Shown here: one piece after another, positions 1 through 8,504 of the stretch
Layout: every line of letters starts with the position of its first letter
Numbering within the stretch: the first letter of the stretch is position 1
NCBI RefSeq assembly: GCF_022829285.1
Contig: NZ_JAKSYI010000052.1
Span: 1 to 64,000, forward strand
DNA: 64,000 nt
Source: Methylobacterium sp. J-078
Lineage (GTDB): Bacteria > Pseudomonadota > Alphaproteobacteria > Rhizobiales > Beijerinckiaceae
Reading direction: 5' to 3'
Translations under genes and position numbers: made by a program
The notes under the pieces: model-generated
Told to the model about the DNA's origin: nothing
What the model saw: the letters and a program-made list of their open reading frames with translations, nothing else
The model's database searches: none

Positions 1-468
1 CTCGGCTGCAGGATGCTCGTTGCCTTCATGGCGCTGCGTCTGGCGAACGGCTACGGCGACAAGCCCTGGTTCGTGGTCGAGGGCGATCCGCTTCGGACCA
101 CGATGAGCTTTGTCTCGCTAACGAAGTATCCCCCCTCGCTGCTGTTCCTGCTGCTGACACTAGGGATCGGGGCACTGTTCCTCGTCGCGCTTGAATGGAT
201 GCGCGACGCTTCGGTCGTCTTGGCCCTGGCGGTGTTCGGCGGTGCGCCGATGTTCTTCTACTTGCTCCACCTGACGATCCTGCGGCTCCTGTATCACGGT
301 GCCGCCGCCATCTGGGGGCCGACGCAGGGCAGCGTGTTCGGCGTAGCAAATTATGGCTGGGTTCTGGCCTGGTACGTCGGGCTGGTCGTACCCTTGTACT
401 GGCCGACGGCCTGGTTCTCGCGCTACAAAGTGGCACGTCGCGATATCGCCTGGCTCAAGTACCTCTAG
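1..468 (+). CDS. DUF1624/YeiB-like membrane protein, C-terminal part (cut by window edge)
   Basis: The reading frame is open from base 1 and ends at TAG, so only the last ~155 residues are present. Four hydrophobic segments are visible. The order 'SLTKYPPSLLF', then 'FYLLHLTILRLLYHG', then a final aromatic helix and a basic tail ending 'WLKYL' is the typical C-terminus of the DUF1624 / heparan-alpha-glucosaminide N-acetyltransferase-like acyltransferases of the bacterial inner membrane. These are thought to move acyl groups across the membrane, but substrates are mostly unknown. No partner gene follows. The family call is good; the specific function is not known. Confidence 0.75.
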   Translation, partial: LGCRMLVAFMALRLANGYGDKPWFVVEGDPLRTTMSFVSLTKYPPSLLFLLLTLGIGALFLVALEWMRDASVVLALAVFGGAPMFFYLLHLTILRLLYHGAAAIWGPTQGSVFGVANYGWVLAWYVGLVVPLYWPTAWFSRYKVARRDIAWLKYL

Positions 469-539
469 CCTAAATCAAGTGAAGTTAGGTGAATATCTAA
501 TATGGTCTAATTTTAGAAATTCTTCTTACGGACATTGTG

Positions 540-674
540 CGTAGGAGCCGAAGTCACCATCACACCAGCGGGCGATTGAATTATGACTTGTAGCACAACC
601 TTCCACGGAAAATCGTCAAGTCCGAGTGAGAGGCTATACGGGCGACCATCAGGTCAGCATGTCGTGTCCCATTA
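540..674. repeat. Degenerate ~130 bp direct repeat, copy 1
   Basis: The last 37 bases (638-674, core 'GGCGACCATCAGGTCAGCAT') are identical to 7467-7503, and the ~95 bases before them align with 7370-7466 at clearly lower identity. Both copies lie in non-coding DNA in the same orientation. No open frame spans both, so the element is non-coding or a decayed mobile element. The 469-941 gap otherwise holds only the hairpin at 777-836. Confidence 0.7.
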
Positions 675-776
675 AATAGATATTACGAAACAGGCGGCCC
701 CCCATTTTTAGGGGTGGCCTTATGGCCTGCTTCGCAAGCGCAATGCGTTTGGCCACGTGGACCGATAGCTACGGTG

Positions 777-836
777 GGGTTGCGAGCGCTTAGGGAGCGC
801 TTCCCTCGCGCCGTACCGCCCTAAGGGCGCCAACCC
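777..836. other. Long imperfect stem-loop in the 469-941 gap
   Basis: GGGTTG (777-782) pairs with CAACCC (831-836), and GCGCTTAGGG (786-795) pairs with CCCTAAG-GGCGC (819-830) with a small bulge, leaving a GC-rich loop of about 23 bases. There is no T-run, so it is not a textbook terminator. It could be a structured RNA, a repeat-derived hairpin or a leader element of the gene at 942. Confidence 0.4.
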
Positions 837-941
837 GGCCATTATTGAACTCCGCAGGCGTGACCCGCACGACCGCCTGTCGTCGCTTTCGGTCGCGCGG
901 TTGGAATGCTACCCACCCGCCTCATCACGAGGGGCTATCCA

Positions 942-1865
942 ATGACCTTCCCAACCCGTCGCGCCGTGTTCCTGGCCGTCATCATGGGTTGCGTTCCAGC
1001 TTTTGCGCAGACCTCGGTCCCGGCCGGTCCGGAAACGGTCGCCTCGCAAGCCGTCATCCGCAAGCTGAACGCCTACGTCGGGCTGTTGAATCGGACGCTC
1101 CGCGCCTCGGAGTCGATGGCGCGTTACGGAAGCTGGGTGAACATGAAGACCGGCCCGACAGGTCATGAAAGCATCGTGTACGGGCTCTACTCACTCTATG
1201 ATGTACGCGACGAGATCGCGAAGGCGAAGGCGGCCGTGGATGCGGAACCCCGCATGGCGGAGCTCGACGCAGCCATCCCACCGTATGTCGTGGCCTATGA
1301 AACGCTCGCCCCGCTGATTGCACAGGCGAACGGCTATTACGAGCGGGCGGATTACAAGGTCGACAAGATGGCGGAGGGCAAGACGCTGCATGCCAAGCTC
1401 GCGCCGGCCGGCAAAGCCTTCCTGGAGGAACGGGCGAAGCTCGAACCGCTCTTTGCGCGGGAGAAGCTCAAGAGCGACGAGGCCGAGCTCGCGCTGATCG
1501 AGAAGCGGGAAGGCCGCAAGGCCCGCTGGGTCGTCGCCAACGTCATGCTACGAGCGCGTCCGGTGGTGGAACTGCTCCCGCGCGAAGCTAAGCCCGTCGT
1601 TGACCTACCGGCCTTCGACGCCGCACTTGCCACCTATGCCTCGGCCGTCAGGAGCATGGACGAGTTTGCCGCGGCCGAGCCGGGCTCCTTCTCCGGCTTC
1701 GAGGGCCGACCGGCGTCCTGGCTCGGCAAGCTACGCGAGTTCCGCGAGAAGCTCGGCCGCGCGAAGGGCGACGCACGCCGCGGCCGTATCGACACGACCT
1801 GGATCGTGAACGACTACAACACACTGATTTCGTCCTCGCAGATGGCGACCCGTTTCCCGCGTTAG
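942..1865 (+). CDS. Exported DUF3829 family protein
   Basis: A 307-residue protein. The start at 942 is preceded by GAGGGG and gives a clean signal peptide (basic 'TRR', hydrophobic core, cleavage near 'AFAQT'), so the frame's earlier ATG at 906 is rejected. The mature part is mostly amphipathic helix with the feature set of DUF3829 (YiiG-like) proteins: 'YVGLLNRTL', a central 'YYERADYKVDKMAEGKTLH' segment and a late 'YNTLISSSQ'. Other members are periplasmic or lipoprotein-like and of unknown function. It stands alone, with a small gene downstream on the same strand. The family call is fairly secure; the role is unknown. Confidence 0.75.
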   Translation: MTFPTRRAVFLAVIMGCVPAFAQTSVPAGPETVASQAVIRKLNAYVGLLNRTLRASESMARYGSWVNMKTGPTGHESIVYGLYSLYDVRDEIAKAKAAVDAEPRMAELDAAIPPYVVAYETLAPLIAQANGYYERADYKVDKMAEGKTLHAKLAPAGKAFLEERAKLEPLFAREKLKSDEAELALIEKREGRKARWVVANVMLRARPVVELLPREAKPVVDLPAFDAALATYASAVRSMDEFAAAEPGSFSGFEGRPASWLGKLREFREKLGRAKGDARRGRIDTTWIVNDYNTLISSSQMATRFPR

Positions 1866-1964
1866 GCGGTCCTACCGGACGCTGCTGGCGCTGACAGGAC
1901 CGTCCCATACGATCCACATTTCATCTCGGCGGCGCGCGCTTCGCCGGGATGACGAGGAAGCCAG

Positions 1965-2108
1965 ATGATGCAGTCCGACACGCCATGCCCCGGAGACGAT
2001 CCCCTATCGCCCATCGGCGACCCTTCTCCCGGACCTCAGGTGCCTGAGATCGATCCGCCTGCGGAGCCACCGACCCCTGAGCCACTCGGCCCAATCGAAG
2101 CTGTCTAA
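1965..2108 (+). CDS. Small proline-rich protein (47 aa)
   Basis: ATGATG at 1965/1968 follows a good ribosome site (GAGGAAG, 1953-1959) and opens a 47-codon frame ending in TAA. The product is acidic and one quarter proline, with no signal or membrane segment ('PEIDPPAEPPTPEPLG'). It resembles in style the proline-rich protein at 20108. Such short Pro/Glu/Asp proteins recur in Methylobacterium genomes but I know no function. The strong Shine-Dalgarno and consistent third-position GC argue that it is real. Confidence 0.55.
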   Translation: MMQSDTPCPGDDPLSPIGDPSPGPQVPEIDPPAEPPTPEPLGPIEAV

Positions 2109-2133
2109 ACGCGTGCCGATTCGGTAGCGCAAC

Positions 2134-2745
2134 TCATGACGAGGGAGACTGCAGCCGTAGTGCGACCTCGTTCCGGCGCAGGAAGGGCACGGAGAACGGC
2201 GGATCGTAGCCCATGAAGAAGGGCTGCTCCGCCGTCTTCCGCCCAGCAGCTTCCAAGGCCGTCGTCAGGATGTGGGCTTGCTCATCCCTTGCCCCAGGCG
2301 ATGCGGTGCCGGAGAAGCGTAGGACGGCCAATCGTTCCGGCGGGATGCGAACCAGTCTCACACCAGGTTCGGTCGGCTCCGGCGCACCGGCTTCGACGAC
2401 CGCCCTCGGCAGGTAGAACCGCATCGTTCCCCGGGCGCCCTGCTCGACCGGGACCGTCATCGCGATCAGGCGGCCTTCGCTCTCGACGGGCGTCGTCATG
2501 GCGATGCGCTGACCGCCGCCATTCGCCCCGGTGATGTAGCGAAAAAGCCGGCCGAACGCCTCCCCATCCTGTTGTCCCCTGGCATCCGTCTCGACAGCAA
2601 CGCGTCCCTCGTAGGCCCGCACCTCGACCCCACGGTCGAGTTGCTCGACGACCGCATAGCGCGGCTCTTCATAGGTCCCGCGGATGCCTACAACCGAAAG
2701 CGCGGACTCAAGCAAAGTCACGAGGTAGTAGAGGACCTTGTCCAT
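2134..2745 (-). CDS. SOUL family haem-binding protein
   Basis: A 203-residue protein with the SOUL/HBP fold signature: 'YEEPRYAVVEQLDRGVEVRAYEGRVAVET', 'FGRLFRYITGANGGGQRIAMTTPV', a repeated 'IAMTVPV', and a late 'PPERLAVLRFSG' followed by 'FFMGYDPPFSVPFLRRNEV'. The N-terminal ~20 residues are hydrophobic, suggesting membrane anchoring or export. SOUL proteins bind haem or tetrapyrrole loosely; the bacterial role is unclear. The length is normal for the family. It is transcribed in the same direction as the cytochrome c gene but is separated from it by the truncated reductase relic. The family call is secure. Confidence 0.88.
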   Translation of the reverse strand: MDKVLYYLVTLLESALSVVGIRGTYEEPRYAVVEQLDRGVEVRAYEGRVAVETDARGQQDGEAFGRLFRYITGANGGGQRIAMTTPVESEGRLIAMTVPVEQGARGTMRFYLPRAVVEAGAPEPTEPGVRLVRIPPERLAVLRFSGTASPGARDEQAHILTTALEAAGRKTAEQPFFMGYDPPFSVPFLRRNEVALRLQSPSS

Positions 2746-2808
2746 CGTCCAGGCATCCTTTGGTCATGAGGGTACGCAAAGGGTCTGCGGTCGTTTGCAG
2801 TCGGGTGT

Positions 2809-3075
2809 CTAACGTCGGTCATGTAGGCCGACTAGTTGTCCGGCCGAGAAGACCGCGTCGCTGCTGGCCATGAGCGCGGCCAGAGCATCAATGGACATCT
2901 CGGTCAGATTACTCTGAACCACCATCGCTCCTAAGGCAGCGAGGCCCTCGGCCTGTTCCGGCTTGCGATGCAGCGACTTGGCGACATGACCGTTATCGCC
3001 GAGCATGCGCGCAAGCCGACGGACGACCTTTCCAGAGTCTCCGACAATGAAGACGTTCAGCGAGGGCTTCGGCAA
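2809..3075 (-). pseudogene. NAD(P)H-binding reductase, N-terminal fragment
   Basis: The 88 codons match only the first ~40% of atypical SDR NAD(P)H-binding proteins (usually ~210 aa): a beta strand plus glycine loop ('NVFIVGDSGKVVRRLARML', normally GAxGxVG), 'HRKPEQAEGLAALGA', 'NLTEMSIDALAALMASSDAVFSAG'. It then runs into unrelated residues and stops, with no catalytic or C-terminal part. The only start in reach is TTG at 3075, three bases after the cytochrome c stop. The damaged glycine motif and the truncation point to a relic. A complete relative of the same broad family lies at 4889. Confidence 0.7.
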
Positions 3076-3078
3076 CGC

Positions 3079-3441
3079 CTACTTCAGTGTTGCCAGGTAG
3101 GCGATGACGTCCGCGACCTTCTTGTCGTCCTTGAGGCCCTGATAGACCATCTTGGTGCCCTTGACCTTGTTGGCAGCAGGGCCAATCAGCCACTCTTTGA
3201 GATTGGCTTCATCCCACGTGATGCCCGACTCCTTGAGGGCAGTTGAATAGTTGTAGCCTTCGTAGGAAGCAGCCTTGCGTCCGACGACCCCGACAAGGTT
3301 TGGCCCGACAGAATTCTTCCCGAGGGCATGGCAAGCCTTGCAGGCCGTAAAGACTTTCTCGCCGGCAGCCGCATCCTGGGCCTGCGCGGAGAAGGTGGGG
3401 AGTATGATTGCGAAGGCGGCGGCGAGAAGGTGAGTACGCAT
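3079..3441 (-). CDS. Class I c-type cytochrome, periplasmic
   Basis: A 120-residue protein starting at the ATG at 3441, which begins a clean Sec signal peptide ('RTHLLAAAFAIILPTFSAQA') behind a GGAGA ribosome site; the upstream in-frame extension is not needed. The mature protein has one haem site CKACH, then 'GKNSVGPNLVGVVGRKA', the 'YNYSTALK' segment, an axial methionine in 'GTKMVYQGLKD' and a C-terminal 'DVIAYLATLK'. This is the mitochondrial-type cytochrome c2/c550 layout, a soluble periplasmic electron carrier. Its redox partner is not encoded nearby. Confidence 0.92.
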   Translation of the reverse strand: MRTHLLAAAFAIILPTFSAQAQDAAAGEKVFTACKACHALGKNSVGPNLVGVVGRKAASYEGYNYSTALKESGITWDEANLKEWLIGPAANKVKGTKMVYQGLKDDKKVADVIAYLATLK

Positions 3442-3916
3442 CGGTGTGGATCTCCAGGTGCGGCAGTCGACGTCTGCTCGTGACCGATTGGCCACACCGC
3501 AGAACTTGAGGCGCTAAAACAAACCTAGGGCGGATCCGGTCACAGCTGGAGGAAAGCGTATGCGGCCAATAGAAGCCAGGCCGCTGCGGATAAAATTCAA
3601 CCTATCGGCTCCATGAGGATCTGTAGGCGCCAGCGGCGCGATCCAGCGCGACGGCCCCGATGCACGTCACATGCGGTGGTAAGGCGCATCGTCAACGCAG
3701 TTCGGCTTCACAGATAGCGTTATTGCAACCAAGAACGTGGTTCACTGCCCAGGGAGCTCCACGGCAAGTCACGTCTTTCTACCAGTGGACGCTAGAGGAA
3801 AACACAATTGCCGACTTGGATTGCCGCCGTTGTGCTCGTTCACCAGGCCCTTTGAAGCGGTATAATCAAGTAGCGGCTGACTATTTCAGGGCCACCTCGA
3901 TTGGGGGACATCCAAG
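3442..3916. other. Intergenic stretch, no supported gene
   Basis: This 475-base divergent region lies between the cytochrome c gene (minus) and the small exported protein at 3917 (plus). It must hold promoters for both. I see a GGAGGAAAGCGT ribosome-like site at ~3549 followed by an 18-codon frame only, and no repeat, tRNA or convincing hairpin. Confidence 0.5.
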
Positions 3917-4195
3917 ATGCCGGTTCGCTCTTTACTGATCGTGATGCTGGCATCGGTTGCGACGCCGGCCTTGGCGTTGCAACCGCAGGACACCCTGCGG
4001 GACTGGAGCGCCGCAACGGGTGCGGATAGGGACCTCCTGCTGCAGCAGTTGGAGAAATCCAGCGAAGGAGATGCTCCGCGCAAGGATGTGCTGTCCTGCC
4101 TCAATGACGCTGCGGGCATGAGTGCGCATGCCGACTTGGCGATCAGCGATGTGTTTATGGCCTGTACGAAGCAGAAACCGGAAGACTCGATCTGA
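3917..4195 (+). CDS. Small exported protein, unknown family
   Basis: A 92-residue protein with a probable signal peptide ('RSLLIVMLASVATPALA') and a mature region of ~70 residues carrying two cysteines ('VLSCLNDAAG' and 'VFMACTKQK') that could form one disulphide in the periplasm. It is preceded by GGGGGACATCC, a usable ribosome site. I do not recognise the family. It lies ~130 bp upstream of the DUF4149-like membrane protein, possibly in the same transcript. Confidence 0.6.
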   Translation: MPVRSLLIVMLASVATPALALQPQDTLRDWSAATGADRDLLLQQLEKSSEGDAPRKDVLSCLNDAAGMSAHADLAISDVFMACTKQKPEDSI

Positions 4196-4322
4196 GCGCC
4201 GGCCCTCCTCTTTCCTCGGCCTTGAAGCAGAGAAGCGCTTCACGACGAAGGGGACGGCATTGGCGCAGCCGAGCGAACCGAATGCCGCCCACAAGGGCGA
4301 GTTAAAGTTATTGAGGTTTGGA

Positions 4323-4721
4323 ATGATGCTCTCGCAAGCGGCTATCCTCGTGACGGCCCTCCTGTTCGGCGGGATGGTCCTGTACTCGTTCGGCTTTGCA
4401 TCGTTTCTCTTTAGTGCACTGCCCGCTGACGCCGCTGGTCCCCTCCTGCGTCGCGCCTTCCCACATTTCTATCTTTTCGTCATAGCGTGCGCCCTTAGCG
4501 GCACGGCACTGACGGCAACCCTCGATATGCCATCCGCACTCATCCTGGGATTGATCGCTCTCACGGCACTCCTCGCGCGCCAAGTCCTCATGCCGGCGAT
4601 CAATGGGGCGACCGACATGGGGAATCGCACCCGCTTTAAGGTCCTTCATACAGGGTCCGTCCTGGTGACCCTGGCCCACATCGTCGGGTCGTCCGCTGCG
4701 ATCCTAAGACTTTCCACCTAG
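4323..4721 (+). CDS. DUF4149/TMEM205-like membrane protein
   Basis: A 132-residue protein with four predicted membrane helices. The pattern 'ALLFGGMVLYSFGFASFLFSALP', 'RRAFPHFYLFVIACALSG' and 'NRTRFKVLHTGSVLVTLAHIVGSSAAI' matches the DUF4149 domain, related to eukaryotic TMEM205. The longest frame begins at 4122 inside the upstream gene and codes a basic, non-membrane leader. ATG 4323, with GAGG just upstream, gives the usual family length and is preferred. The function is unknown in bacteria. Confidence 0.75.
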   Translation: MMLSQAAILVTALLFGGMVLYSFGFASFLFSALPADAAGPLLRRAFPHFYLFVIACALSGTALTATLDMPSALILGLIALTALLARQVLMPAINGATDMGNRTRFKVLHTGSVLVTLAHIVGSSAAILRLST

Positions 4722-4888
4722 CCGCGTTCGATCAGTGGGACTGCGTAAACGCCTGGGGCATGCCAACGAGATCTCGGGCTTCCAGGACAGCTTGGTCATC
4801 GAACCGTAGACCAGCCAGTCAAGCGACCGCATGGCGTGTCCGCGGTTGATCGGGTCTTGTCGCGCATCCCGCCAACTAGGAAACGACC

Positions 4889-5524
4889 ATGGCCCACGTT
4901 CTCGTCATCGGCGCTAGCAAGGGTATCGGCCTGGAGACCGTGAAAGCGTCGCTCGCGGCTGGACACCGCGTCCGGGCTTTCGCGCGTTCGGCCACGACCA
5001 TGACAAAGTCCGGTGCGGGCCTGGAGCGTTTCACGGGCGACGCGCTGAAGCCTGGCGATGTCGCCGCCGCCCTCGACGGCGTTGACGTCGTCGTCCAGGC
5101 GCTCGGGGTGCCGGTCAAGGACCTGCTCCCCCCGGTGACGCTGTTCTCGAACGCGACCAACGTGCTGGTGCCGGCCATGGAGAAGGCCGGGGTCAAGCGC
5201 CTTCTGACCGTCACCGGCTTCGGCACGGGCGACAGCAGGGACTCCATTGGCCTGCTTCAACGCGTACCGTTCCGGCTCGTCTTTGGTCGCGCCTACGACG
5301 ACAAGGATGCGCAGGAGATGCGCATCCGCAAGAGCGGCCTCGACTGGACGTTCGTTCGGCCAGGGGTTCTCACGCCCGGATCGGCGACCGGCCGCTACAA
5401 GGTTCTCACCGAACCCTCGTCGTGGCGGAACGGCCTGATCTCACGGGCCGACGTCGCGCACTTCATCGTCGGACAGGTCGACCAGCCAACCTACGTACGC
5501 AAGGCCGTCGTCCTGATCGGCTGA
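4889..5524 (+). CDS. NAD(P)-dependent atypical SDR oxidoreductase (NAD(P)H-binding)
   Basis: A 211-residue Rossmann protein. It has an N-terminal 'HVLVIGASKGIGLETVKASLAAGHRVRAFAR' nucleotide-binding loop, a 'FTGDALKPGDVAAALDGVDVVVQALG' segment, 'GVKRLLTVTGFGTG' and a downstream 'KSGLDWTFVRPG' motif. This is the NAD(P)H-binding / NmrA-like atypical SDR group; the catalytic YxxxK of classical SDRs is absent. Such proteins act as quinone/flavin reductases or redox sensors, so the substrate cannot be set from sequence. It is the full-length counterpart of the relic at 2809. Confidence 0.82.
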   Translation: MAHVLVIGASKGIGLETVKASLAAGHRVRAFARSATTMTKSGAGLERFTGDALKPGDVAAALDGVDVVVQALGVPVKDLLPPVTLFSNATNVLVPAMEKAGVKRLLTVTGFGTGDSRDSIGLLQRVPFRLVFGRAYDDKDAQEMRIRKSGLDWTFVRPGVLTPGSATGRYKVLTEPSSWRNGLISRADVAHFIVGQVDQPTYVRKAVVLIG

Positions 5525-5641
5525 TCGACCACAACTGGACCCAGGCATCCCGAAATCCGTAATCCGTGACGGGTGCCGTCACGCGGTATGCGTTACCTTC
5601 TGAGTCGCGCAACTTCAGCCCGAGACCCAGGCCGATCCACC

Positions 5642-6493
5642 ATGTTCGCCTCCGTCTACGTCATCCTGCCGGTCATGGATCTCGCGCCCGCCGAAGCCAT
5701 TCGCGCCTCGCTGGCGCCCTTCCAACGCGGTGGCAAGGGCGACGTCCCAGACAAGTGGCTGGCCTTCCACGACGAGACCGCCGAAGTACGCACCATTCAC
5801 CTGACCAAGTTCGTTTTCACTCGGGAAGAGGGCCGGGGAACCCTGATCGAGGGCGAGCCGCACTGGCACCTCGACATCGGCGCGATCAATGCCGAGATGG
5901 CGCGCCGCGGCCTTCACCGGTGGCGGGTGCGCTTCGCCGACGTCGAGCCCGACCTCGATGCCTTCGTAAAAGCCTATGTCCGGGACATCGAGCGTCACCC
6001 CGCCACCGGCGGCTATGGACGCTGGCTCAACCCTCTCGGACGATGGGACTGGTGGGATCTCGGTGGCCGCTTTGACGGGCGCATCATCGGCGAACGCCGC
6101 CGGCCGGGCGTGCGGAGGACTGCCTCCGTCTCGTCCGGTCCAGATACCGGCCGCACCATCCTCGCGAACGTCACCGGCGTGCTCGCCGACGCCCTCGGGT
6201 CCGAACCTTCTGAGGAGGTCGTCGTCGAGGCCGACGCCAACATCGAGATGGTCTCGCGCCTATCGGAGGATGCTCAGGCCGGCCTCGCGAGCGCATTCCC
6301 GGGTGCAATCCTGCTCCCGCCCGGCGCGGTCGAGGACCGGCTCCGCTGGCTGCGGGCCTGGCCCCAGATCGATCCGGAGGAGACCCTCGCCTGGCTTGGC
6401 CTTCCGGACGACGCGGACTGGGAGGCCGTAGCCATAGCCGCCTACCGCCGTTTCCCGGAGCATTGGGCTGCCGGGGTGGCCTACCACCTATAG
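5642..6493 (+). CDS. Hypothetical protein, 283 aa
   Basis: The preferred start at 5642 opens on a strand-like 'FASVYVILPVMDLAP' after a weak AGG site; the in-frame extension to 5573 looks non-coding. The protein is soluble, with many Trp and acidic residues ('RWLNPLGRWDWWDLGGRFDGRIIG'). The Trp-Asp-Gly pattern 'WDWWDLGGRFDG' recurs in uncharacterised immunity-like and hypothetical proteins, but I cannot name the family. Codon use matches the host. It stands alone, followed by an AT-rich spacer. Confidence 0.6.
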   Translation: MFASVYVILPVMDLAPAEAIRASLAPFQRGGKGDVPDKWLAFHDETAEVRTIHLTKFVFTREEGRGTLIEGEPHWHLDIGAINAEMARRGLHRWRVRFADVEPDLDAFVKAYVRDIERHPATGGYGRWLNPLGRWDWWDLGGRFDGRIIGERRRPGVRRTASVSSGPDTGRTILANVTGVLADALGSEPSEEVVVEADANIEMVSRLSEDAQAGLASAFPGAILLPPGAVEDRLRWLRAWPQIDPEETLAWLGLPDDADWEAVAIAAYRRFPEHWAAGVAYHL

Positions 6494-6735
6494 TCGCTTG
6501 TTCCGAAGCTTGCCGTGCATTATTTTAATTTCCGACCAAATTCAAAAAGAAATTCCATCTTCAATCGCGTCCGGCTTGTATCTAAAGTCAACAATATCGA
6601 CTTGATTTGACTTGAGAAATATGCCAAATCCGACTAATTCATATTTCGGCATAAGTTAGATTTACCTAATTCAGCTAAATGTCCTCAATTTGACAGGGTC
6701 GCAACCAACGCCCACCACAAACGACAGAACCCGAC
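6494..6735. other. AT-rich spacer
   Basis: Bases ~6515-6700 are strikingly AT-rich for this genome, with several TTGACTT/TTTGAC-like runs and no reading frame. It could carry a promoter for 6736 or be imported DNA. No terminator or repeat was identified. Confidence 0.45.
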
Positions 6736-7206
6736 ATGATCAAGCACTACAGTATTTTGGCTGACTACCACCAGTTTTACATGTGGGATCATGGGGCGAG
6801 CCCGGAGGCGCCCACGGAGTACACGGAGACGGATACGGTCCGCCGCATCAAAACCGCACCATTCTTGGTCGTCGTTCAGCCCGAGCGCAACATGGAAGTG
6901 CCTGTCGAGGTCGAGATCATGGACGGACCGCCCAAGCTCGCTCTCGACGTCTGGGATCATGTCACCGAGGCCAGTCTCGCGTTACCATCGGGCAAGCTGG
7001 AAATTCACGAATGCACAGGGGGATCGATTGACATCCTGACGGTTCCACCAGGCACCTATCGTGTCAGATCCCATCACGGTGGGCTAGCAACCCTCAGTGA
7101 CGACGGACTCGACGGGGCAGATCACTACCGAATCGTGCTATGGCCGGCGCCCTTCGCGGACCTCGCCGTATTAAAACAATACGTCGATCCGTGCACTACA
7201 TCGTAA
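6736..7206 (+). CDS. Hypothetical protein, 156 aa (ComJ-like?)
   Basis: A soluble, all-beta-looking protein with conserved-looking blocks: 'DYHQFYMWDHGA', 'VVVQPERNMEVPVEVEI', 'LDVWDHVTEASLALPSGKLEIHECTGG', 'VPPGTYRVRSHHGGL' and 'DHYRIVLWPAP'. I have seen this architecture in many actinobacterial and proteobacterial hypotheticals; the resemblance to competence protein ComJ (nuclease inhibitor) is only suggestive. The ribosome site is weak and the gene sits just after an AT-rich spacer, so recent acquisition is possible. Confidence 0.6.
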   Translation: MIKHYSILADYHQFYMWDHGASPEAPTEYTETDTVRRIKTAPFLVVVQPERNMEVPVEVEIMDGPPKLALDVWDHVTEASLALPSGKLEIHECTGGSIDILTVPPGTYRVRSHHGGLATLSDDGLDGADHYRIVLWPAPFADLAVLKQYVDPCTTS

Positions 7207-7369
7207 CACGCAGGAATTGCCTCTGATGCATTAGCCATATCCCTGGATACAGCTTTACGCCTTCAATAAACCGGCTGGAATACAAACGGCCGCTTACGAG
7301 AACATCGATGGCTATCTGCACGGCCGGGTTGGGTCGATTTCAGAAGGCCTGCTTATGGACAGCTTTGCA

Positions 7370-7503
7370 TAGAAGCGAAGGTCGCCACCACGCCTACGGC
7401 GTGATCCAGTTCTGACTTAGAGTCCAAGCTTACGCGTATCCGCGTCAAAGTCGCGAGAGACACTGGACGGGCGACCATCAGGTCAGCATGTCGTGTCCCA
7501 TTA
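7370..7503. repeat. Degenerate ~130 bp direct repeat, copy 2
   Basis: This is the partner of the copy at 540-674, with the terminal 37 bases (7467-7503) identical. It lies in the 7207-7684 gap, which shows no other supported feature. The two copies bracket ~6.8 kb of small, unrelated genes. Confidence 0.7.
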
Positions 7504-7684
7504 GGACTGGTCGATATGGGATCTCGTCGCGTCGGCGGATGAAAGTTTGCGTCGGCGGTCCTAGGGCAAGACGGCTGAATCTTTCAGGACGCAGGCAGTC
7601 GTGCGGTGACCCCGTGATAGAAGCGCAAGGCAGGTCCTGTTTTAGACGAGCCTTGCGATCCATTCGTTTCAAGAGCGATGCGTT

Positions 7685-8305
7685 TCAGCGCCCCTGCTGC
7701 GGCATCAACGAACGAGCCTGCTGGACGGCATCGCGGCAGGACTGGTCGCCCTTTGCATTGAGGTCGGTCGCGCGCTGCAGGGCGGTCTTGGCCTGAGAGA
7801 CCTTGTCCTCGGCGGACAGGTTCGCCGAGGCGGTCGGTTCACCACCCTTCGACGCCTCGACGGCGGCGGTCGGCTTGTTCTCGGACTGGGCCCGGACGTC
7901 GGCCGGCGAAGTGGCGATCCGCCCGCTTGCAACCGAGTCGGCCTGGCCGGTTCCAGCCGCAGCCGCGACGGGACCCGAGACGCCGCCGACCGTGCCTGGC
8001 GATCCGCCCGTCGTCCGGGACGCCCCGCCATCCTGCGCGCGATCCGTCTCGGCGTTGCCAACGGGCTTGGCCTTGGATCCGGCTGTGCTCGCAGTCTGGT
8101 CGGCCGACCCGTCGTTCGGTCCCTTGCGCTGGCCGGTATCGGGCTGCGAAACGGGCGCCCCCATGCCGACCTGGGTCCCGAGTTCGCGCTTGAGCTTGGC
8201 GATGTCGTCGGAACAGGGACCAACCTCCTGTGCGTAGGCGGCTGCGTTCATGAACCCGAGGGTCGAAAGGGCCGCGAAACCGCAAAGCATCTTGAAACGT
8301 GACAT
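7685..8305 (-). CDS. Exported low-complexity protein, unknown
   Basis: A 206-residue protein started at the ATG at 8305, spaced correctly from AAAGG; the frame's TTG at 8326 and ATG at 8311 are less well placed. It has a signal peptide ('FKMLCGFAALSTLGFMNAAAYA'), a short 'CSDDIAKLKRELG' motif, then ~100 residues rich in Gly, Ala, Ser and Thr, and a helical C-terminus 'SQAKTALQRATDLNAKGDQSCRDAV'. Two cysteines (start and end of the mature protein) may pair. It is probably a periplasmic or surface protein; the function is unknown. A 199-base spacer separates it from the Gly/Tyr-rich gene. Confidence 0.65.
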   Translation of the reverse strand: MSRFKMLCGFAALSTLGFMNAAAYAQEVGPCSDDIAKLKRELGTQVGMGAPVSQPDTGQRKGPNDGSADQTASTAGSKAKPVGNAETDRAQDGGASRTTGGSPGTVGGVSGPVAAAAGTGQADSVASGRIATSPADVRAQSENKPTAAVEASKGGEPTASANLSAEDKVSQAKTALQRATDLNAKGDQSCRDAVQQARSLMPQQGR

Positions 8306-8504
8306 TTTCATCCTTTGATCGATCAAACGACCAACCCGGATCTTATTATTAAGTTCAAACTATTGGATTAAATTTATGCGGTTTGCGCGAATATTTCGGT
8401 GTGTTCATTGATAAAACAAATGTAGCGCGCCTGGATTACTCCAAGCACACTGCATTCTTATCTGGACCCATCACGTCAGATGACGAACCGGTGACGTACT
8501 TTTC

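Noticed and set aside
3660..3938. 92-codon plus-strand frame
   Set aside because: No ribosome site, codon bias unlike the genome, and it overlaps the better supported gene at 3917.
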